Below, piece by piece: positions 9,249 to 20,827 of a stretch of 64,000 bases of DNA. The first letter of the stretch is position 1, and each line of letters begins with the position of its first letter. The stretch is from Pseudomonas luteola NBRC 103146 (lineage in GTDB: Bacteria; Pseudomonadota; Gammaproteobacteria; Pseudomonadales; Pseudomonadaceae): assembly GCF_002091675.1 (NCBI RefSeq), contig NZ_BDAE01000013.1:82085-146084 (forward strand), written 5' to 3'. The translations under genes were made by a program, and so were the position numbers. Below the pieces are notes generated by a model. That model had not been told where the DNA came from. It saw only the letters and a program-made list of their open reading frames with translations, and did not search any database.

Positions 9249-9891
9249 TTACGACTTGCTGGTATTTGACTGGGACGGGACGCTCTCTGACTCGGTTGGT
9301 CGCATCGTGGACGTTATGCAGGCAGCTGCCGCCGACCTTCGGCTCCCCGTTCGAAGCGATCGATCGATTAAGTCCATTATCGGGCTGGGCTTGCCAGAGG
9401 CCATCCAGACGCTTTACCCGGAGATGACGCCAGGAGCTGTGGAGCGTTTTCGTCAGTGTTATAGCGATCATTTCGTTATGCGTGAGCAAGAGCCTTCTCC
9501 GTTTTTCGAGGGTGTGGCTGAAGGCTTGGCAGCGTTTCGGCGCAAAGGCTATCGTTTGGCTGTTGCTACCGGTAAAAGCCGAAGAGGGCTGGATAGGGTG
9601 CTTGCAGCCAAGGGGCTGGCTGGCTTCTTTGACGTAACGCGTTGCGCTGATGAAACGGCCAGCAAGCCGGATCCGTTAATGCTTAACGAGATCTTGGCGC
9701 ATTGTCAGGTGCATCCGTCAAAGGCGCTGATGATCGGGGATGCACCATTCGACCTTGAAATGGCTCGCAGAGCGCAAATGGCCTCGGTTGCAGTCAGTTA
9801 CGGTGCTCAGCCAGTTGAGGTGCTGCGTAATTACGAGCCAACGCTTGTGGTTGATCGTTTTGAGGAGTTGCGTGTCTGGTTGGATGCGTAA
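9241..9891 (+). CDS. HAD-superfamily hydrolase, phosphoglycolate-phosphatase-like
   Basis: 216 residues with all HAD motifs: motif [10 protein letters not shown] at about 8-16 (two catalytic aspartates), motif II Thr in AVATGKS, and motif [17 protein letters not shown] near 160. A helical cap lies between motifs I and II, as in the Gph/PgmB group. The substrate is unknown; phosphoglycolate or a flavin or sugar phosphate are possible. It starts inside the rluC stop region, so it is coupled to rluC; the pair plus sppA is conserved in Pseudomonas. Confidence 0.9.
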   Translation: MPSYDLLVFDWDGTLSDSVGRIVDVMQAAAADLRLPVRSDRSIKSIIGLGLPEAIQTLYPEMTPGAVERFRQCYSDHFVMREQEPSPFFEGVAEGLAAFRRKGYRLAVATGKSRRGLDRVLAAKGLAGFFDVTRCADETASKPDPLMLNEILAHCQVHPSKALMIGDAPFDLEMARRAQMASVAVSYGAQPVEVLRNYEPTLVVDRFEELRVWLDA

Positions 9892-9919
9892 CGATTAATT
9901 GAACCAAGCAGGACTACCA

Positions 9920-10897
9920 ATGGCAGATGATTGGAAAGCGTCGGATCGCCCGGCGGATGAAAAAAGCTGGAAGCTCATCGAAAAGGCGATGCTGGCCAGC
10001 GTGCATGAGCAAAGAAGGGCACGTCGTTGGGGAATCTTTTTTAAATTCCTAACGTTTACTTATCTTTTTATCATGCTGGCGCTCTTTGTTCCTTTTTCCG
10101 GGCTCAAGGGAGAAGCCTCGCGTGAGGGTTCCCATACGGCGCTTATTGAGGTGAAGGGAACCATTGCGGCTGATGAGAAGGCGAGTGCCGACAATATTGT
10201 TGGAGCACTGCGCGATGCCTTTAAAGACGAAGGTACCAAAGCCGTTATCCTTCGTATCAATAGCCCAGGAGGCAGTCCTGTGCAGTCAGGTTATGTCTAT
10301 GACGAGATCAAGCGTCTGCGTGGATTGCATCCTGACATCAAGCTTTATGCCGTGATTTCTGATCTGGGAGCTTCGGGCGCCTATTACATCGCCAGTGCTG
10401 CCGATGCCATCTATGCTGACAAGGCCAGTCTTGTGGGCTCAATCGGCGTAACGGCAGCATCCTTTGGCTTTGTCGGAACCATGGATAAGCTAGGCGTTGA
10501 GCGTCGCGTTTACACATCCGGTGAGCACAAGGCCTTTTTGGACCCCTTCCAGCCTGCTAAAGAAGAGGAGACCCGCTTCTGGCAACAGGTGCTCGATACT
10601 ACACATCAGCAGTTTATCGATAGCGTGAAAAAGGGGCGTGGTGATCGCTTGAAGGTCGAGGGTCATCCTGAGTTGTTTTCCGGGCTCGTATGGTCTGGAG
10701 AGCAAGCGCTTGGGCTGGGGCTAATCGATGGCCTGGGCAGTGCCAGCTTTGTGGCTCGGGAGGTGGTTGGTGAAGAAAAGATTGTGGATTACACCGTTCA
10801 GGAAAGCCCATTCGACCGCTTTGCCAAGCGCCTGGGGACCAGTGTGGCGGAGCGCCTGGCATTGCTGGTGGGGTGGCAGGGACCTGTGTTGCGATAA
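9920..10897 (+). CDS. sppA: Signal peptide peptidase SppA, short form
   Basis: 325 residues, the 36-kDa type with one protease domain. It degrades leftover signal peptides at the periplasmic face of the inner membrane. One N-terminal membrane helix is at about residues 38-58. It has the S49-family catalytic serine in SDLGASGAYYIASAAD and the catalytic lysine in GEHKAFLDPF. The start is the ATG giving MADDWK..., with GCAGGA about 8 nt upstream, rather than an upstream TTG. It follows the HAD gene by 28 nt and is probably co-transcribed. Confidence 0.94.
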   Translation: MADDWKASDRPADEKSWKLIEKAMLASVHEQRRARRWGIFFKFLTFTYLFIMLALFVPFSGLKGEASREGSHTALIEVKGTIAADEKASADNIVGALRDAFKDEGTKAVILRINSPGGSPVQSGYVYDEIKRLRGLHPDIKLYAVISDLGASGAYYIASAADAIYADKASLVGSIGVTAASFGFVGTMDKLGVERRVYTSGEHKAFLDPFQPAKEEETRFWQQVLDTTHQQFIDSVKKGRGDRLKVEGHPELFSGLVWSGEQALGLGLIDGLGSASFVAREVVGEEKIVDYTVQESPFDRFAKRLGTSVAERLALLVGWQGPVLR

Positions 10898-10912
10898 GTT
10901 GAGAGGCTGATG

Positions 10913-11491
10913 CTAGGGTACTACCACGCCCTCATTGAGTAGGAGATCGGTCAGCCGAATAAGCGGCAGGCCGATCAAGCTGGTCACGTCCTCTCCTTCG
11001 GTAGAGCGAAAAAGGGTAATTCCCAGTCCCTCGACTTTAAAGCTTCCAGCGCAGTCATAGGGTTGTTCAATATTGAGGTAACGCTCGATTTGATCGCTTT
11101 CCAGCGTACGGAAATGAACGGTAAACGGTACGCAATCCAGCTGGCAGGTTCCGGTTTGAGTATTGAGCAGCGCGAGCCCGGTCATGAACGTCACGCTTTT
11201 TCCGCTGGCATTCGACAGTTGCTTATGGGCGCGCTCGTATGTCAGAGACTTGCCAAGTATCTGGCCGTCAAGCGAGGCGGTTTGATCGGAGCCAATAATA
11301 AGATGGTTGGGGTAATTAGGCGCCAGCGCGCGGGCCTTGGCTTCAGCCAGTCGCATAGCCAAATGACGAGCGCTTTCGCCTGGATGAGAGCTTTCGTCTA
11401 TATTAGGTGAAGCGTATGTAAAGTTTAGTTTCAGGCGAGCCAGCAGTTCGCGTCGATAGGGTGAGCTTGAAGCGAGCAGTAACGGAAGCAT
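10913..11491 (-). CDS. Maf/YceF nucleotide pyrophosphatase
   Basis: 192 residues of the Maf family. The YceF subgroup hydrolyses 7-methyl-GTP and other modified NTPs, as a house-cleaning enzyme. The family signature LLASSSPYRRELL is at the very N-terminus and IIGSDQ at about 67. The start at MLPLLL... is set by that signature; the frame stays open about 125 codons further upstream, but that sequence does not look like Maf and runs through the yceD promoter. The gene is divergent from yceD and convergent with sppA (15-nt gap). Confidence 0.94.
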   Translation of the reverse strand: MLPLLLASSSPYRRELLARLKLNFTYASPNIDESSHPGESARHLAMRLAEAKARALAPNYPNHLIIGSDQTASLDGQILGKSLTYERAHKQLSNASGKSVTFMTGLALLNTQTGTCQLDCVPFTVHFRTLESDQIERYLNIEQPYDCAGSFKVEGLGITLFRSTEGEDVTSLIGLPLIRLTDLLLNEGVVVP

Positions 11492-11543
11492 TATAATGAG
11501 TCTCTGTGAACGCAGAATCGTCGGTCTAACCGACCAAAAGTCA

Positions 11544-11564
11544 GCAAAGGATACTATCCTTTGC
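11544..11564. promoter_or_regulatory. Perfect 9-bp inverted repeat upstream of yceD
   Basis: GCAAAGGAT-ACT-ATCCTTTGC, two exact 9-nt arms around a 3-nt centre. It ends 10 bp before the -35 box of the yceD promoter and lies 52 nt upstream of the divergent maf start. It has no T-run, so it is more like an operator for a dimeric regulator than a terminator. I do not recognise the regulator. Confidence 0.6.
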
Positions 11565-11574
11565 CTAATTTCCT

Positions 11575-11602
11575 TTGACAGGCCTGAGGTCGTCTCTATA
11601 AT
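11575..11602 (+). promoter_or_regulatory. Consensus sigma70 promoter of the yceD-rpmF-plsX-fab cluster
   Basis: TTGACA at 11575-11580 and TATAAT at 11597-11602, both perfect, with a 16-bp spacer. Transcription should begin around 11608-11610, only 2-4 nt before the yceD ATG. Confidence 0.85.
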
Positions 11603-11611
11603 GGCGCGCTT

Positions 11612-12148
11612 ATGTTGAATGGGCCACTTCCACCTCACGTAGATCCACGCAAACTGGCTGATCGCGGTGTCACGCTTCGGGGTGAACTGCCGGTATCTAG
11701 TTTGCCACGTCTTTGCGAGCAGCTGTCGAGCACTGAGGGAACGGTGAAGGCCGTCCTCGAGTTCTTCCGTGATGAGCAAAGGCTTGTCGTCATTCATGGC
11801 GCACTGGATACTGAAGTGCAAATGGTATGTCAGCGATGCCTGGAGCCGGGCGCGTTTCCTGTACACGGCGAGTACGATTACGCAGTGCTATGGGAAGGGC
11901 AGTCGGCGGATGCGTTGCCAAAAGGTTATGACGCACTGGAAGTCGGTGAAGAGCCTTTGGATCTGATTGGTTTGATTGAGGATGAGCTTTTGCTTGCCTT
12001 GCCAATCATTCCAACTCATGAGCCCGGCATCTGTCATCATCCAGCAGGATTCGAAGCGCCTGAAGCGCCCGAAGAAAGCGCGGACGAGGAAAAGCGAGCC
12101 AACCCGTTCAGCGTACTGGCGCAGTTGAAGCGTGACCCAAACGTTTAG
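11612..12148 (+). CDS. yceD: YceD/DUF177 family protein, 23S rRNA accumulation protein
   Basis: 178 residues of the YceD family. Its members are encoded next to L32 across bacteria and are linked to 23S rRNA accumulation. The conserved cysteine motif CQRCLEP is at about 74-80, with an acidic C-terminus. The N-terminus MLNGPLPPHVDPRKLADRG matches Pseudomonas homologues, so this ATG is well supported even though no Shine-Dalgarno precedes it. The -10 box ends 9 nt upstream, which implies a nearly leaderless mRNA. It is the first gene of the ribosome/fatty-acid cluster. Confidence 0.92.
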   Translation: MLNGPLPPHVDPRKLADRGVTLRGELPVSSLPRLCEQLSSTEGTVKAVLEFFRDEQRLVVIHGALDTEVQMVCQRCLEPGAFPVHGEYDYAVLWEGQSADALPKGYDALEVGEEPLDLIGLIEDELLLALPIIPTHEPGICHHPAGFEAPEAPEESADEEKRANPFSVLAQLKRDPNV

Positions 12149-12161
12149 GAGTTAATGAGTT

Positions 12162-12344
12162 ATGGCTGTTCAGCAGAACAAAAAATCCCGTTCCGCCCGT
12201 GATATGCGTCGCTCCCACGATGCGCTCGAGCCGAATGCATTGTCTGTAGAAAAGAGCACTGGTGAAGTTCACCTGCGTCACCATGTGTCTCCGGACGGTT
12301 TTTACCGTGGTCGTAAAGTGATCGACAAGGGTTCCGACGAGTAA
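12162..12344 (+). CDS. rpmF: 50S ribosomal protein L32
   Basis: 60-residue ribosomal protein of the large subunit. The N-terminus [20 protein letters not shown] and the C-terminal GFYRGRKVI are characteristic. A good Shine-Dalgarno (TAGGAG) stands upstream. It lies between yceD and plsX, the arrangement that links ribosome and membrane-lipid synthesis in many bacteria. This L32 lacks the four-cysteine zinc motif, so it is the zinc-independent form. Confidence 0.98.
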   Translation: MAVQQNKKSRSARDMRRSHDALEPNALSVEKSTGEVHLRHHVSPDGFYRGRKVIDKGSDE

Positions 12345-12347
12345 TCC

Positions 12348-13358
12348 TTGTCGTCACCTGTCATCGCTATCGATGCAATGGGCGGGGACTTCGGTCCCCG
12401 CTGCATTGTGCCTGCCTGTATTTCCTTCCTCGCTAGTCATCCTGCCGTTACGTTGATCCTTGTTGGTGATCCTGATGTCATCCAAGGCTATGTCGGTCAG
12501 TTCTCATTTGATGATTCTCGTCTGCGTATCCATGTAGCCACTCAGGCCGTTGATATGGCGGAAAAGCCTTCTTATGCCCTTCGTAACAAGCCTGACTCTT
12601 CCATGAAGGTTGCGCTGGGGCTGGTTGCCAGTGGCGAGGCTGACGCATGCGTTAGTGCAGGTAATACTGGCGCCCTGATGGCCTTTGCTCGACAGACGCT
12701 GGATACGCTTCCTTGGATAGAGAGGCCGGCCATCTATACCCATCTGCCTGTGATGGGTCGTCAATGTGTGTTGGTGGATCTTGGCGCTAATCTCGACTGT
12801 TCCGCTCTCAATCTTTACCAGTTTGCATGCCTGGGGGCCGCTGCTGCTAAAGCAGCAGGGATACATGAACCTCGAGTCGCTCTTTTGAATGTAGGTGTTG
12901 AGCCGACCAAAGGTAATAGTGTCGTCCAGCAAGCATCAATCCTGCTGGAGAAGTGCAGGCGCCTTAACTATGTCGGCTTCATCGAGGCGAACGCAGTGTT
13001 CCGGTCTGAAGCGGATGTGGTGGTATGTGACGGATTTGTTGGCAATGTCCTGCTTAAAGGAAGCGAGGGGCTTATTTCCATGCTTTTCAAGCAGTTGGAA
13101 GGGGCGCCTGTTTTTCTAAGGCTCCTGGCTGCTCCCCTGTTATATCGTCTGCGAAAAGAGATGATGCCTGCCCGCTATAACGGTGCCGGTTTTCTCGGAT
13201 TGCGTGGACTGGTTATTAAAAGTCATGGCAGTGCTGATGAGTTCGGCTTTCAGCGTGCGATAGAGCAAGCGGTGCAGGCAGTAGAACTTCGCCTGGATAC
13301 CTTGATAAAAGCGAATTTTCTGGACCTTTATGAGGATTCAGTGCCTAAGTGTGACTGA
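12348..13358 (+). CDS. plsX: Phosphate acyltransferase PlsX
   Basis: 336 residues. It makes acyl-phosphate from acyl-ACP, the first step of phospholipid synthesis by the PlsX/PlsY route, and is a peripheral inner-membrane enzyme. The signature AIDAMGGDFGP lies at about residues 7-17, and VSAGNTGALMA and VDLGANLDCSALNL are conserved core segments. The start is TTG at 12348, 3 nt after the rpmF stop; it yields the usual distance to the AIDAMGG motif. Translation is probably coupled to rpmF. Confidence 0.95.
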   Translation: MSSPVIAIDAMGGDFGPRCIVPACISFLASHPAVTLILVGDPDVIQGYVGQFSFDDSRLRIHVATQAVDMAEKPSYALRNKPDSSMKVALGLVASGEADACVSAGNTGALMAFARQTLDTLPWIERPAIYTHLPVMGRQCVLVDLGANLDCSALNLYQFACLGAAAAKAAGIHEPRVALLNVGVEPTKGNSVVQQASILLEKCRRLNYVGFIEANAVFRSEADVVVCDGFVGNVLLKGSEGLISMLFKQLEGAPVFLRLLAAPLLYRLRKEMMPARYNGAGFLGLRGLVIKSHGSADEFGFQRAIEQAVQAVELRLDTLIKANFLDLYEDSVPKCD

Positions 13359-13443
13359 CCTCGGTTGCCTGACATCAAACCAAGAACCTGCTGCGGCATG
13401 CTGTTAGGCTGTGGCTTTTGATGAGACTAAAAAGAGATCGACT

Positions 13444-14382
13444 ATGTCTGCTTCTTTCGCTTTCGTATTTCCAGGCCAAGGCTCACAGTCCTTGGGTATG
13501 CTGGCCGATATTGGAGCTCAACATTCGCAGATACGCGATACGTTTGCTGAGGCTTCTGATGCGCTTGGCTACGATATCTGGTCACTGGTTCAGCAAGGTC
13601 CGGAAGAGCAGCTGAATCAAACGGACAAGACTCAGCCCGCTATTCTGACGGCGTCCATTGCCTTGTGGCGACTGTGGGAGGCAAGGGGAGGCGTACGTCC
13701 TTCTTATGTGGCAGGTCATAGTCTTGGCGAATATTCCGCTCTGGTTGCTGCAAGTGCTCTGGCCTTTACTGACGCTGTAAGGCTCGTTGAGCGCCGTGGA
13801 CAGCTGATGCAGGAGGCTGTGCCAGCGGGCGAGGGCGCAATGGCCGCTATCCTGGGGCTAGAAGATGCAGATATCGTTAACGCCTGTGCTGAAGCGGCCC
13901 AGGGTGATGTTGTGAGCGCAGTGAATTATAATGCGCCTGGACAGGTGGTCATTGCAGGTAACGCAGCTGCAGTGATGCGAGCTGTCGAGCTATGCAAGGC
14001 GCGTGGCGCAAAACGTGCGGTTCCGCTTCCGGTAAGTGTGCCCTCCCATTGTGAGTTGATGCGTCCGGCAGCGGAGCGCTTTGCCGAGGCTGTTAACGCG
14101 ATCCAATGGCAGCAGCCCTCCATTCCGGTCGTTCAGAATGTAAACGCCGGAGTCAGTGCAGATCTTACAGCGCTGAAGCAGAACCTGCTGGCGCAATTGT
14201 ACAGTCCGGTGCGCTGGGTTGAGTCCGTTCAACTGCTTGCGGACAAAGGGGTTACTCAACTGGTAGAGTGCGGGCCCGGAAAAGTCCTGGCAGGTTTGAA
14301 CAAGCGGTGTGTCAAAGGTATAGAGACCTATAGTCTTGACGCGCCTGATGCTTTTGCTGCTACCCAAGCAGCATTGGCTTGA
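13444..14382 (+). CDS. fabD: Malonyl-CoA:ACP transacylase FabD
   Basis: 312 residues. It transfers malonyl from CoA to ACP for fatty-acid elongation. The N-terminus FVFPGQGSQSLGML is typical, and the catalytic serine is in GHSLGEYSAL at about residue 92. The start is the ATG giving MSASFAF..., matching Pseudomonas FabD and preceded by AAAGAGA; the frame is open 11 codons further but lacks support. It is part of the fabD-fabG-acpP-fabF run. Confidence 0.97.
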   Translation: MSASFAFVFPGQGSQSLGMLADIGAQHSQIRDTFAEASDALGYDIWSLVQQGPEEQLNQTDKTQPAILTASIALWRLWEARGGVRPSYVAGHSLGEYSALVAASALAFTDAVRLVERRGQLMQEAVPAGEGAMAAILGLEDADIVNACAEAAQGDVVSAVNYNAPGQVVIAGNAAAVMRAVELCKARGAKRAVPLPVSVPSHCELMRPAAERFAEAVNAIQWQQPSIPVVQNVNAGVSADLTALKQNLLAQLYSPVRWVESVQLLADKGVTQLVECGPGKVLAGLNKRCVKGIETYSLDAPDAFAATQAALA

Positions 14383-14396
14383 TTTAAGGAGAAAAC

Positions 14397-15140
14397 ATGA
14401 GCCTCCAAGGTAAAGTCGCATTGGTAACCGGTGCAACACGTGGCATCGGACAGGCCATTGCTCTTGAGCTCGGACGCCTCGGGGCTACCGTGATCGGTAC
14501 GGCTACCAGCGAAAGCGGTGCCTTCCGTATCAGCGAAAGCCTGAAGGCCAATGGTATAGAGGGCACCGGACTGGTGCTGAACGTTGCAGACAACGCTTCG
14601 GTGACGGCGGCGTTGGAACAGATTCAGCAGCAATATGGTGCGCCTGCTATTCTGGTCAATAATGCGGGCATCACGCGAGATAATCTGATGCTGCGCATGA
14701 AAGACGACGAGTGGTTCGATGTAATCGATACCAACCTGAACAGCCTGTTCCGTTTGTCGAAAGCCGTATTGCGTGGGATGACCAAAGCTCGTTGGGGGCG
14801 CATCATCAGCATAGGCTCTGTTGTCGGGGCTATGGGTAATGTTGGCCAAGCCAATTATGCTGCCGCCAAGGCCGGTCTTGAGGGGTTTACTCGGGCGTTG
14901 GCTCGTGAAGTAGGTTCCAGAGCTATCACGGTAAATGCCGTGGCTCCAGGGTTTATTGATACTGATATGACGCGTGAGCTGCCAGATGCTCAGCGTGAAG
15001 CGCTTTTGACTCAAATTCCACTGGGTCGATTAGGGCAAGCTGAAGAAATTGCAAAAGTTGTCGCCTTTTTAGCAACGGACAGTGCTGCGTACGTTACAGG
15101 TGCTACTGTTCCAGTTAACGGCGGAATGTATATGAGTTAA
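14397..15140 (+). CDS. fabG: 3-oxoacyl-[ACP] reductase FabG
   Basis: 247-residue short-chain dehydrogenase that reduces beta-ketoacyl-ACP with NADPH. It has the Rossmann motif TGATRGIG at about 12-19, VNNAGITRD near 86, catalytic serine in ISIGSVVG and the YAAAK catalytic pair near 150. A Shine-Dalgarno (AAGGAG) precedes the ATG. It is followed by a 163-nt gap before acpP. Confidence 0.97.
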   Translation: MSLQGKVALVTGATRGIGQAIALELGRLGATVIGTATSESGAFRISESLKANGIEGTGLVLNVADNASVTAALEQIQQQYGAPAILVNNAGITRDNLMLRMKDDEWFDVIDTNLNSLFRLSKAVLRGMTKARWGRIISIGSVVGAMGNVGQANYAAAKAGLEGFTRALAREVGSRAITVNAVAPGFIDTDMTRELPDAQREALLTQIPLGRLGQAEEIAKVVAFLATDSAAYVTGATVPVNGGMYMS

Positions 15141-15224
15141 GCGATTTTTGACGGGTTGAACGACTTTTTGTGAATTTTCAAGACTAGCAAAAAGTCAGTT
15201 CAGAGGTCAGGATGTCGCGTCAGC

Positions 15225-15252
15225 TTGAAATATTGAAAACCCTTTCTATACA
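15225..15252 (+). promoter_or_regulatory. acpP: Candidate internal promoter for acpP
   Basis: TTGAAA and TATACA separated by 16 bp, 52 nt upstream of the acpP ATG, inside the 163-nt fabG-acpP gap. AcpP is made in large excess over the other Fab proteins, so a separate promoter is expected; the boxes are only moderate matches. Confidence 0.4.
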
Positions 15253-15303
15253 CTTACGCGCAGTCCGGCTGCACGGATTATTCCATAGGAGTGAAAACAC
15301 GGT

Positions 15304-15540
15304 ATGAGCACCATCGAAGAACGCGTTAAGAAGATCGTCGCTGAACAACTCGGCGTGAAAGAAGAGGAAGTAACCAACAGCGCTTCCTTCGTCGAGGATC
15401 TGGGCGCCGACTCCCTTGACACCGTTGAGCTGGTGATGGCTCTGGAAGAGGAATTCGAAACTGAAATCCCGGACGAACAAGCCGAAAAGATCACCACTGT
15501 TCAGGAAGCTATCGACTACATCGTTGCTCACCAGCAATAA
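15304..15540 (+). CDS. acpP: Acyl carrier protein
   Basis: 78-residue acidic carrier protein of fatty-acid, lipid A and signal-molecule synthesis. The 4'-phosphopantetheine attachment serine is in [10 protein letters not shown] at about residue 37. Four-helix ACP composition and length are normal. The upstream AGGAG lies about 9 nt before the ATG. It ends in its own strong terminator, consistent with an abundant short transcript. Confidence 0.98.
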   Translation: MSTIEERVKKIVAEQLGVKEEEVTNSASFVEDLGADSLDTVELVMALEEEFETEIPDEQAEKITTVQEAIDYIVAHQQ

Positions 15541-15562
15541 GTCGGTTCTTCTGTAGAACACG

Positions 15563-15595
15563 AAAGCCGCACGCCTGTCCAGGCGTGCGGCTTTT
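15563..15595 (+). terminator. Terminator after acpP
   Basis: 12-bp stem GCCGCACGCCTG/CAGGCGTGCGGC with a 2-nt nominal loop, followed by TTTT. It lies 25 nt after the acpP stop and separates acpP from fabF; some read-through to fabF is likely, as no clear fabF promoter is seen. Confidence 0.9.
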
Positions 15596-15660
15596 CTATA
15601 TAACGGTCATCAATGTAATAACTTTAGATGATCGAACAAACGAGCTATGAGGAAATCGTT

Positions 15661-16905
15661 GTGTCACGTAGACGCGTCGTGATCACGGGCATGGGCATGG
15701 TATCGCCGCTGGGCGGGGACGTGCAAAGCAGCTGGGAAGGCATTCTTGCTGGTCGCAGCGGTATTGCCCCGATTGAACACATGGACGTTTCTGCCTTTGC
15801 TACCCGCTTTGGGGGATCAGTCAAAGGATTCAACGTAGAAGATTATCTCTCTGCGAAAGAAGCTCGGAAACTCGACCTCTTTATTCAATATGGCCTGGCG
15901 GCTAGCTTCCAGGCTATGCGTGATTCCGGACTTGAAGTGACAGATGCCAATCGGGATCGAATTGGTGTCGCCATGGGGTCTGGTATTGGTGGTCTCTCCA
16001 ATATCGAGAACAACTGCAAGGCCTTGTTTGATCAAGGTCCCCGCCGTATTTCGCCATTTTTTGTCCCTGGCTCGATCATTAACATGGTCTCCGGCTTCCT
16101 TTCCATCCACTTGGGATTGAAGGGGCCTAATTATGCAATCGCTACAGCATGTACAACCTCCACGCATTGTGTAGGTATGGCTGCACGTAACATTGCCTAT
16201 GGTGATGCTGATGTCATGGTGGCTGGCGGTGCCGAAATGGCTACCTGCGGGCTAGGGTTGGGTGGTTTTGGTGCTGCACGGGCACTTTCTACCCGAAATG
16301 AAGAGCCTACTAAGGCCAGCAGACCTTGGGATCGTCAGCGAGACGGCTTTGTGCTGTCTGATGGCGCGGGTGCATTGATTCTGGAAGAGCTAGAGCATGC
16401 TCAAGCGCGTGGCGCCCATATTTATGCTGAGCTTATTGGGTTTGGCATGAGCGCTGATGCGTTTCATATGACGGCCCCCCCTGAAGATGGCGCTGGCGCA
16501 GCACAGTGCATGAGCAATGCACTGAAAGATGCGCGAATCGATCCATCCCAGGTCGATTACATCAATGCGCACGGTACGTCCACGCCTGCTGGTGATATGG
16601 CAGAGGCTTCTGCGGTCAAGCGGATCTTTGGTGAGCATGCCTACAAATTGTCGGTGAGCTCTACCAAATCAATGACTGGGCATCTGTTAGGGGCTGCCGG
16701 GGCTGTTGAAGCCATTTTCAGCATCCTGGCCATTCGTGACCAACTGGCGCCACCTACCATCAACCTGGATGATCCGGATGATGGCTGTGATCTGGACTTT
16801 GTGCCGCATAAGCCAAAGGCAATGCCTATCGAGATCAGCCTGTCCAACTCCTTCGGCTTCGGTGGTACTAATGGTAGTTTGATCTTCCGTCGCTTTTCTG
16901 AGTGA
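15661..16905 (+). CDS. fabF: 3-oxoacyl-[ACP] synthase II (FabF)
   Basis: 414 residues, the normal length. It condenses malonyl-ACP with acyl-ACP in chain elongation and controls unsaturated chain lengthening (C16:1 to C18:1). The catalytic triad is visible: cysteine in ATACTTSTH (about 164) and histidines in [12 protein letters not shown] and [12 protein letters not shown]. The chosen start is GTG at 15661 ([12 protein letters not shown]...), which fits FabF N-termini and has AGGA about 9 nt upstream; an ATG 33 nt earlier would add an unusual 11 residues. The stop overlaps pabC. Confidence 0.95.
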   Translation: MSRRRVVITGMGMVSPLGGDVQSSWEGILAGRSGIAPIEHMDVSAFATRFGGSVKGFNVEDYLSAKEARKLDLFIQYGLAASFQAMRDSGLEVTDANRDRIGVAMGSGIGGLSNIENNCKALFDQGPRRISPFFVPGSIINMVSGFLSIHLGLKGPNYAIATACTTSTHCVGMAARNIAYGDADVMVAGGAEMATCGLGLGGFGAARALSTRNEEPTKASRPWDRQRDGFVLSDGAGALILEELEHAQARGAHIYAELIGFGMSADAFHMTAPPEDGAGAAQCMSNALKDARIDPSQVDYINAHGTSTPAGDMAEASAVKRIFGEHAYKLSVSSTKSMTGHLLGAAGAVEAIFSILAIRDQLAPPTINLDDPDDGCDLDFVPHKPKAMPIEISLSNSFGFGGTNGSLIFRRFSE

Positions 16906-17722
16906 TGAAAGACTGGGTTAATGGTCAGCCGGATGAGGCTGGCCTTTCCTTCCGGGATCGTGGTTTGGCATATGGCCATGGGCTTTTCGAAACGATAGGC
17001 GTCCATAACGGCCACCCACGATTCCTTGATGATCACCTGATGCGGCTGCTTGATGGATGTCGTCGTCTGGCAATTCCCTTGGAGCTTGATGCAGTCAGGC
17101 TTGAAATTCTTGAGTATGCTGCGTTGTTACGCAACGGTGTAGCCAAGCTGATCATTACGGCCGGCCTCGGTGAACGGGGTTATGCGGCTCCGTCGAATCC
17201 ACTTCCGCAACGGCTTCTGCTGGCCTCTCCTATGCCTCGCTATCCATCTGAGAATGCTGAGCAGGGGATCCGTCTGTTTCCCTGCCAGACACGTCTGGCT
17301 TGCCAACCGCTATTGGCTGGACTCAAGCACCTGAACCGTCTTGAGCAGGTATTGGCGCGGGGAGAGTGGCAGGGAGCAAACTATGCTGAAGGCCTCATGT
17401 GTGATGCATTTGGGCATGTTGTAGAAGGCGTTTTCAGTAACCTTTTTATCGTGTCCAGGAACACATTGATAACGCCCGTGCTTGATAAGTGTGGTGTTGC
17501 TGGTGTGATGCGCTCCTATCTTCTTCGTTGCGCGGATGGGCTTGGCGTCATGACCGAAATCAGGCCGGTGACGTTGAGTGAGTTCATGGCCGCTGATGAG
17601 GTATTTATGTGCAACAGTCAGTATGGTGTTTGGCCAGTATGTACGTATGCTGAGCATGAATGGCCAATAGGCCCGTTGACACGTCAACTTCAACAGATTG
17701 CCTCGAAGGCTCTGGATTCGTA

Positions 17723-17723
<1 letters not shown>
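16905..17723 (+). CDS. pabC: Aminodeoxychorismate lyase PabC
   Basis: 272 residues, fold-type IV PLP enzyme that splits 4-amino-4-deoxychorismate into p-aminobenzoate and pyruvate for folate. The N-terminal SFRDRGLAYGHGLFET motif is diagnostic, and the PLP lysine is in GLKHLNRLEQVLAR at about residue 145. The ATG at 16905 overlaps the fabF stop (TGATG). Its own stop shares a base with the mltG start (TAATG). Confidence 0.94.
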
Positions 17724-20380
<2,657 letters not shown>

Positions 20381-20411
20381 AATTCACTTAATAATGGTTG
20401 AGTGCTGTCGT

Positions 20412-20768
20412 ATGAGTTTGCCTCCGAATCTGGGTCCTCGAAACGGAATTCTGTCCCTTACGATCAAGGACAAATCAGTACTGTATGCCGCCTATATGCC
20501 TTTCATCCGTAATGGTGGCCTGTTTATTCCAACAAACAAGTCATACAAGTTAGGGGATGAAGTATTCATGCTGCTCAACCTGATGGATGAGCCTGAAAAA
20601 ATCCCTGTTGCCGGAAAAGTCGTCTGGATAACGCCCCGGGGCGCACAGGGAAATCGTGCTGCTGGGGTTGGCGTTCAATTCAATGACGGCGATAACACGG
20701 CTCGAAACAAGATCGAGACCTATCTGGCGGGTACGCTCAAGTCGGACCGCCCTACGCATACCATGTAA
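20412..20768 (+). CDS. pilZ: PilZ-domain type IV pilus protein PilZ
   Basis: 118 residues, closely similar to the founding PilZ of P. aeruginosa, needed for type IV pilus biogenesis. The N-terminus MSLPPNLGPR sets the start. The D/NxSxxG-like half and the WITPRGAQGNRAAGVGVQF stretch are present, but the RxxxR c-di-GMP-binding motif is missing, as in the founding member, which does not bind c-di-GMP. It is known to act through partners such as FimX and PilB. No pilus genes are nearby; the holB-pilZ-tatD order is ancestral. Confidence 0.95.
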   Translation: MSLPPNLGPRNGILSLTIKDKSVLYAAYMPFIRNGGLFIPTNKSYKLGDEVFMLLNLMDEPEKIPVAGKVVWITPRGAQGNRAAGVGVQFNDGDNTARNKIETYLAGTLKSDRPTHTM

Positions 20769-20827
20769 TTCTTTCTTTTGTGCAAGCATGGCCTTGCTGA
20801 AAGCGCACGTTTTTACCAGGAAAACCC

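Noticed and set aside
11492..11866. N-terminal extension of the Maf frame
   Set aside because: The extra 125 residues are not Maf-like and read backwards through the yceD promoter and yceD itself.
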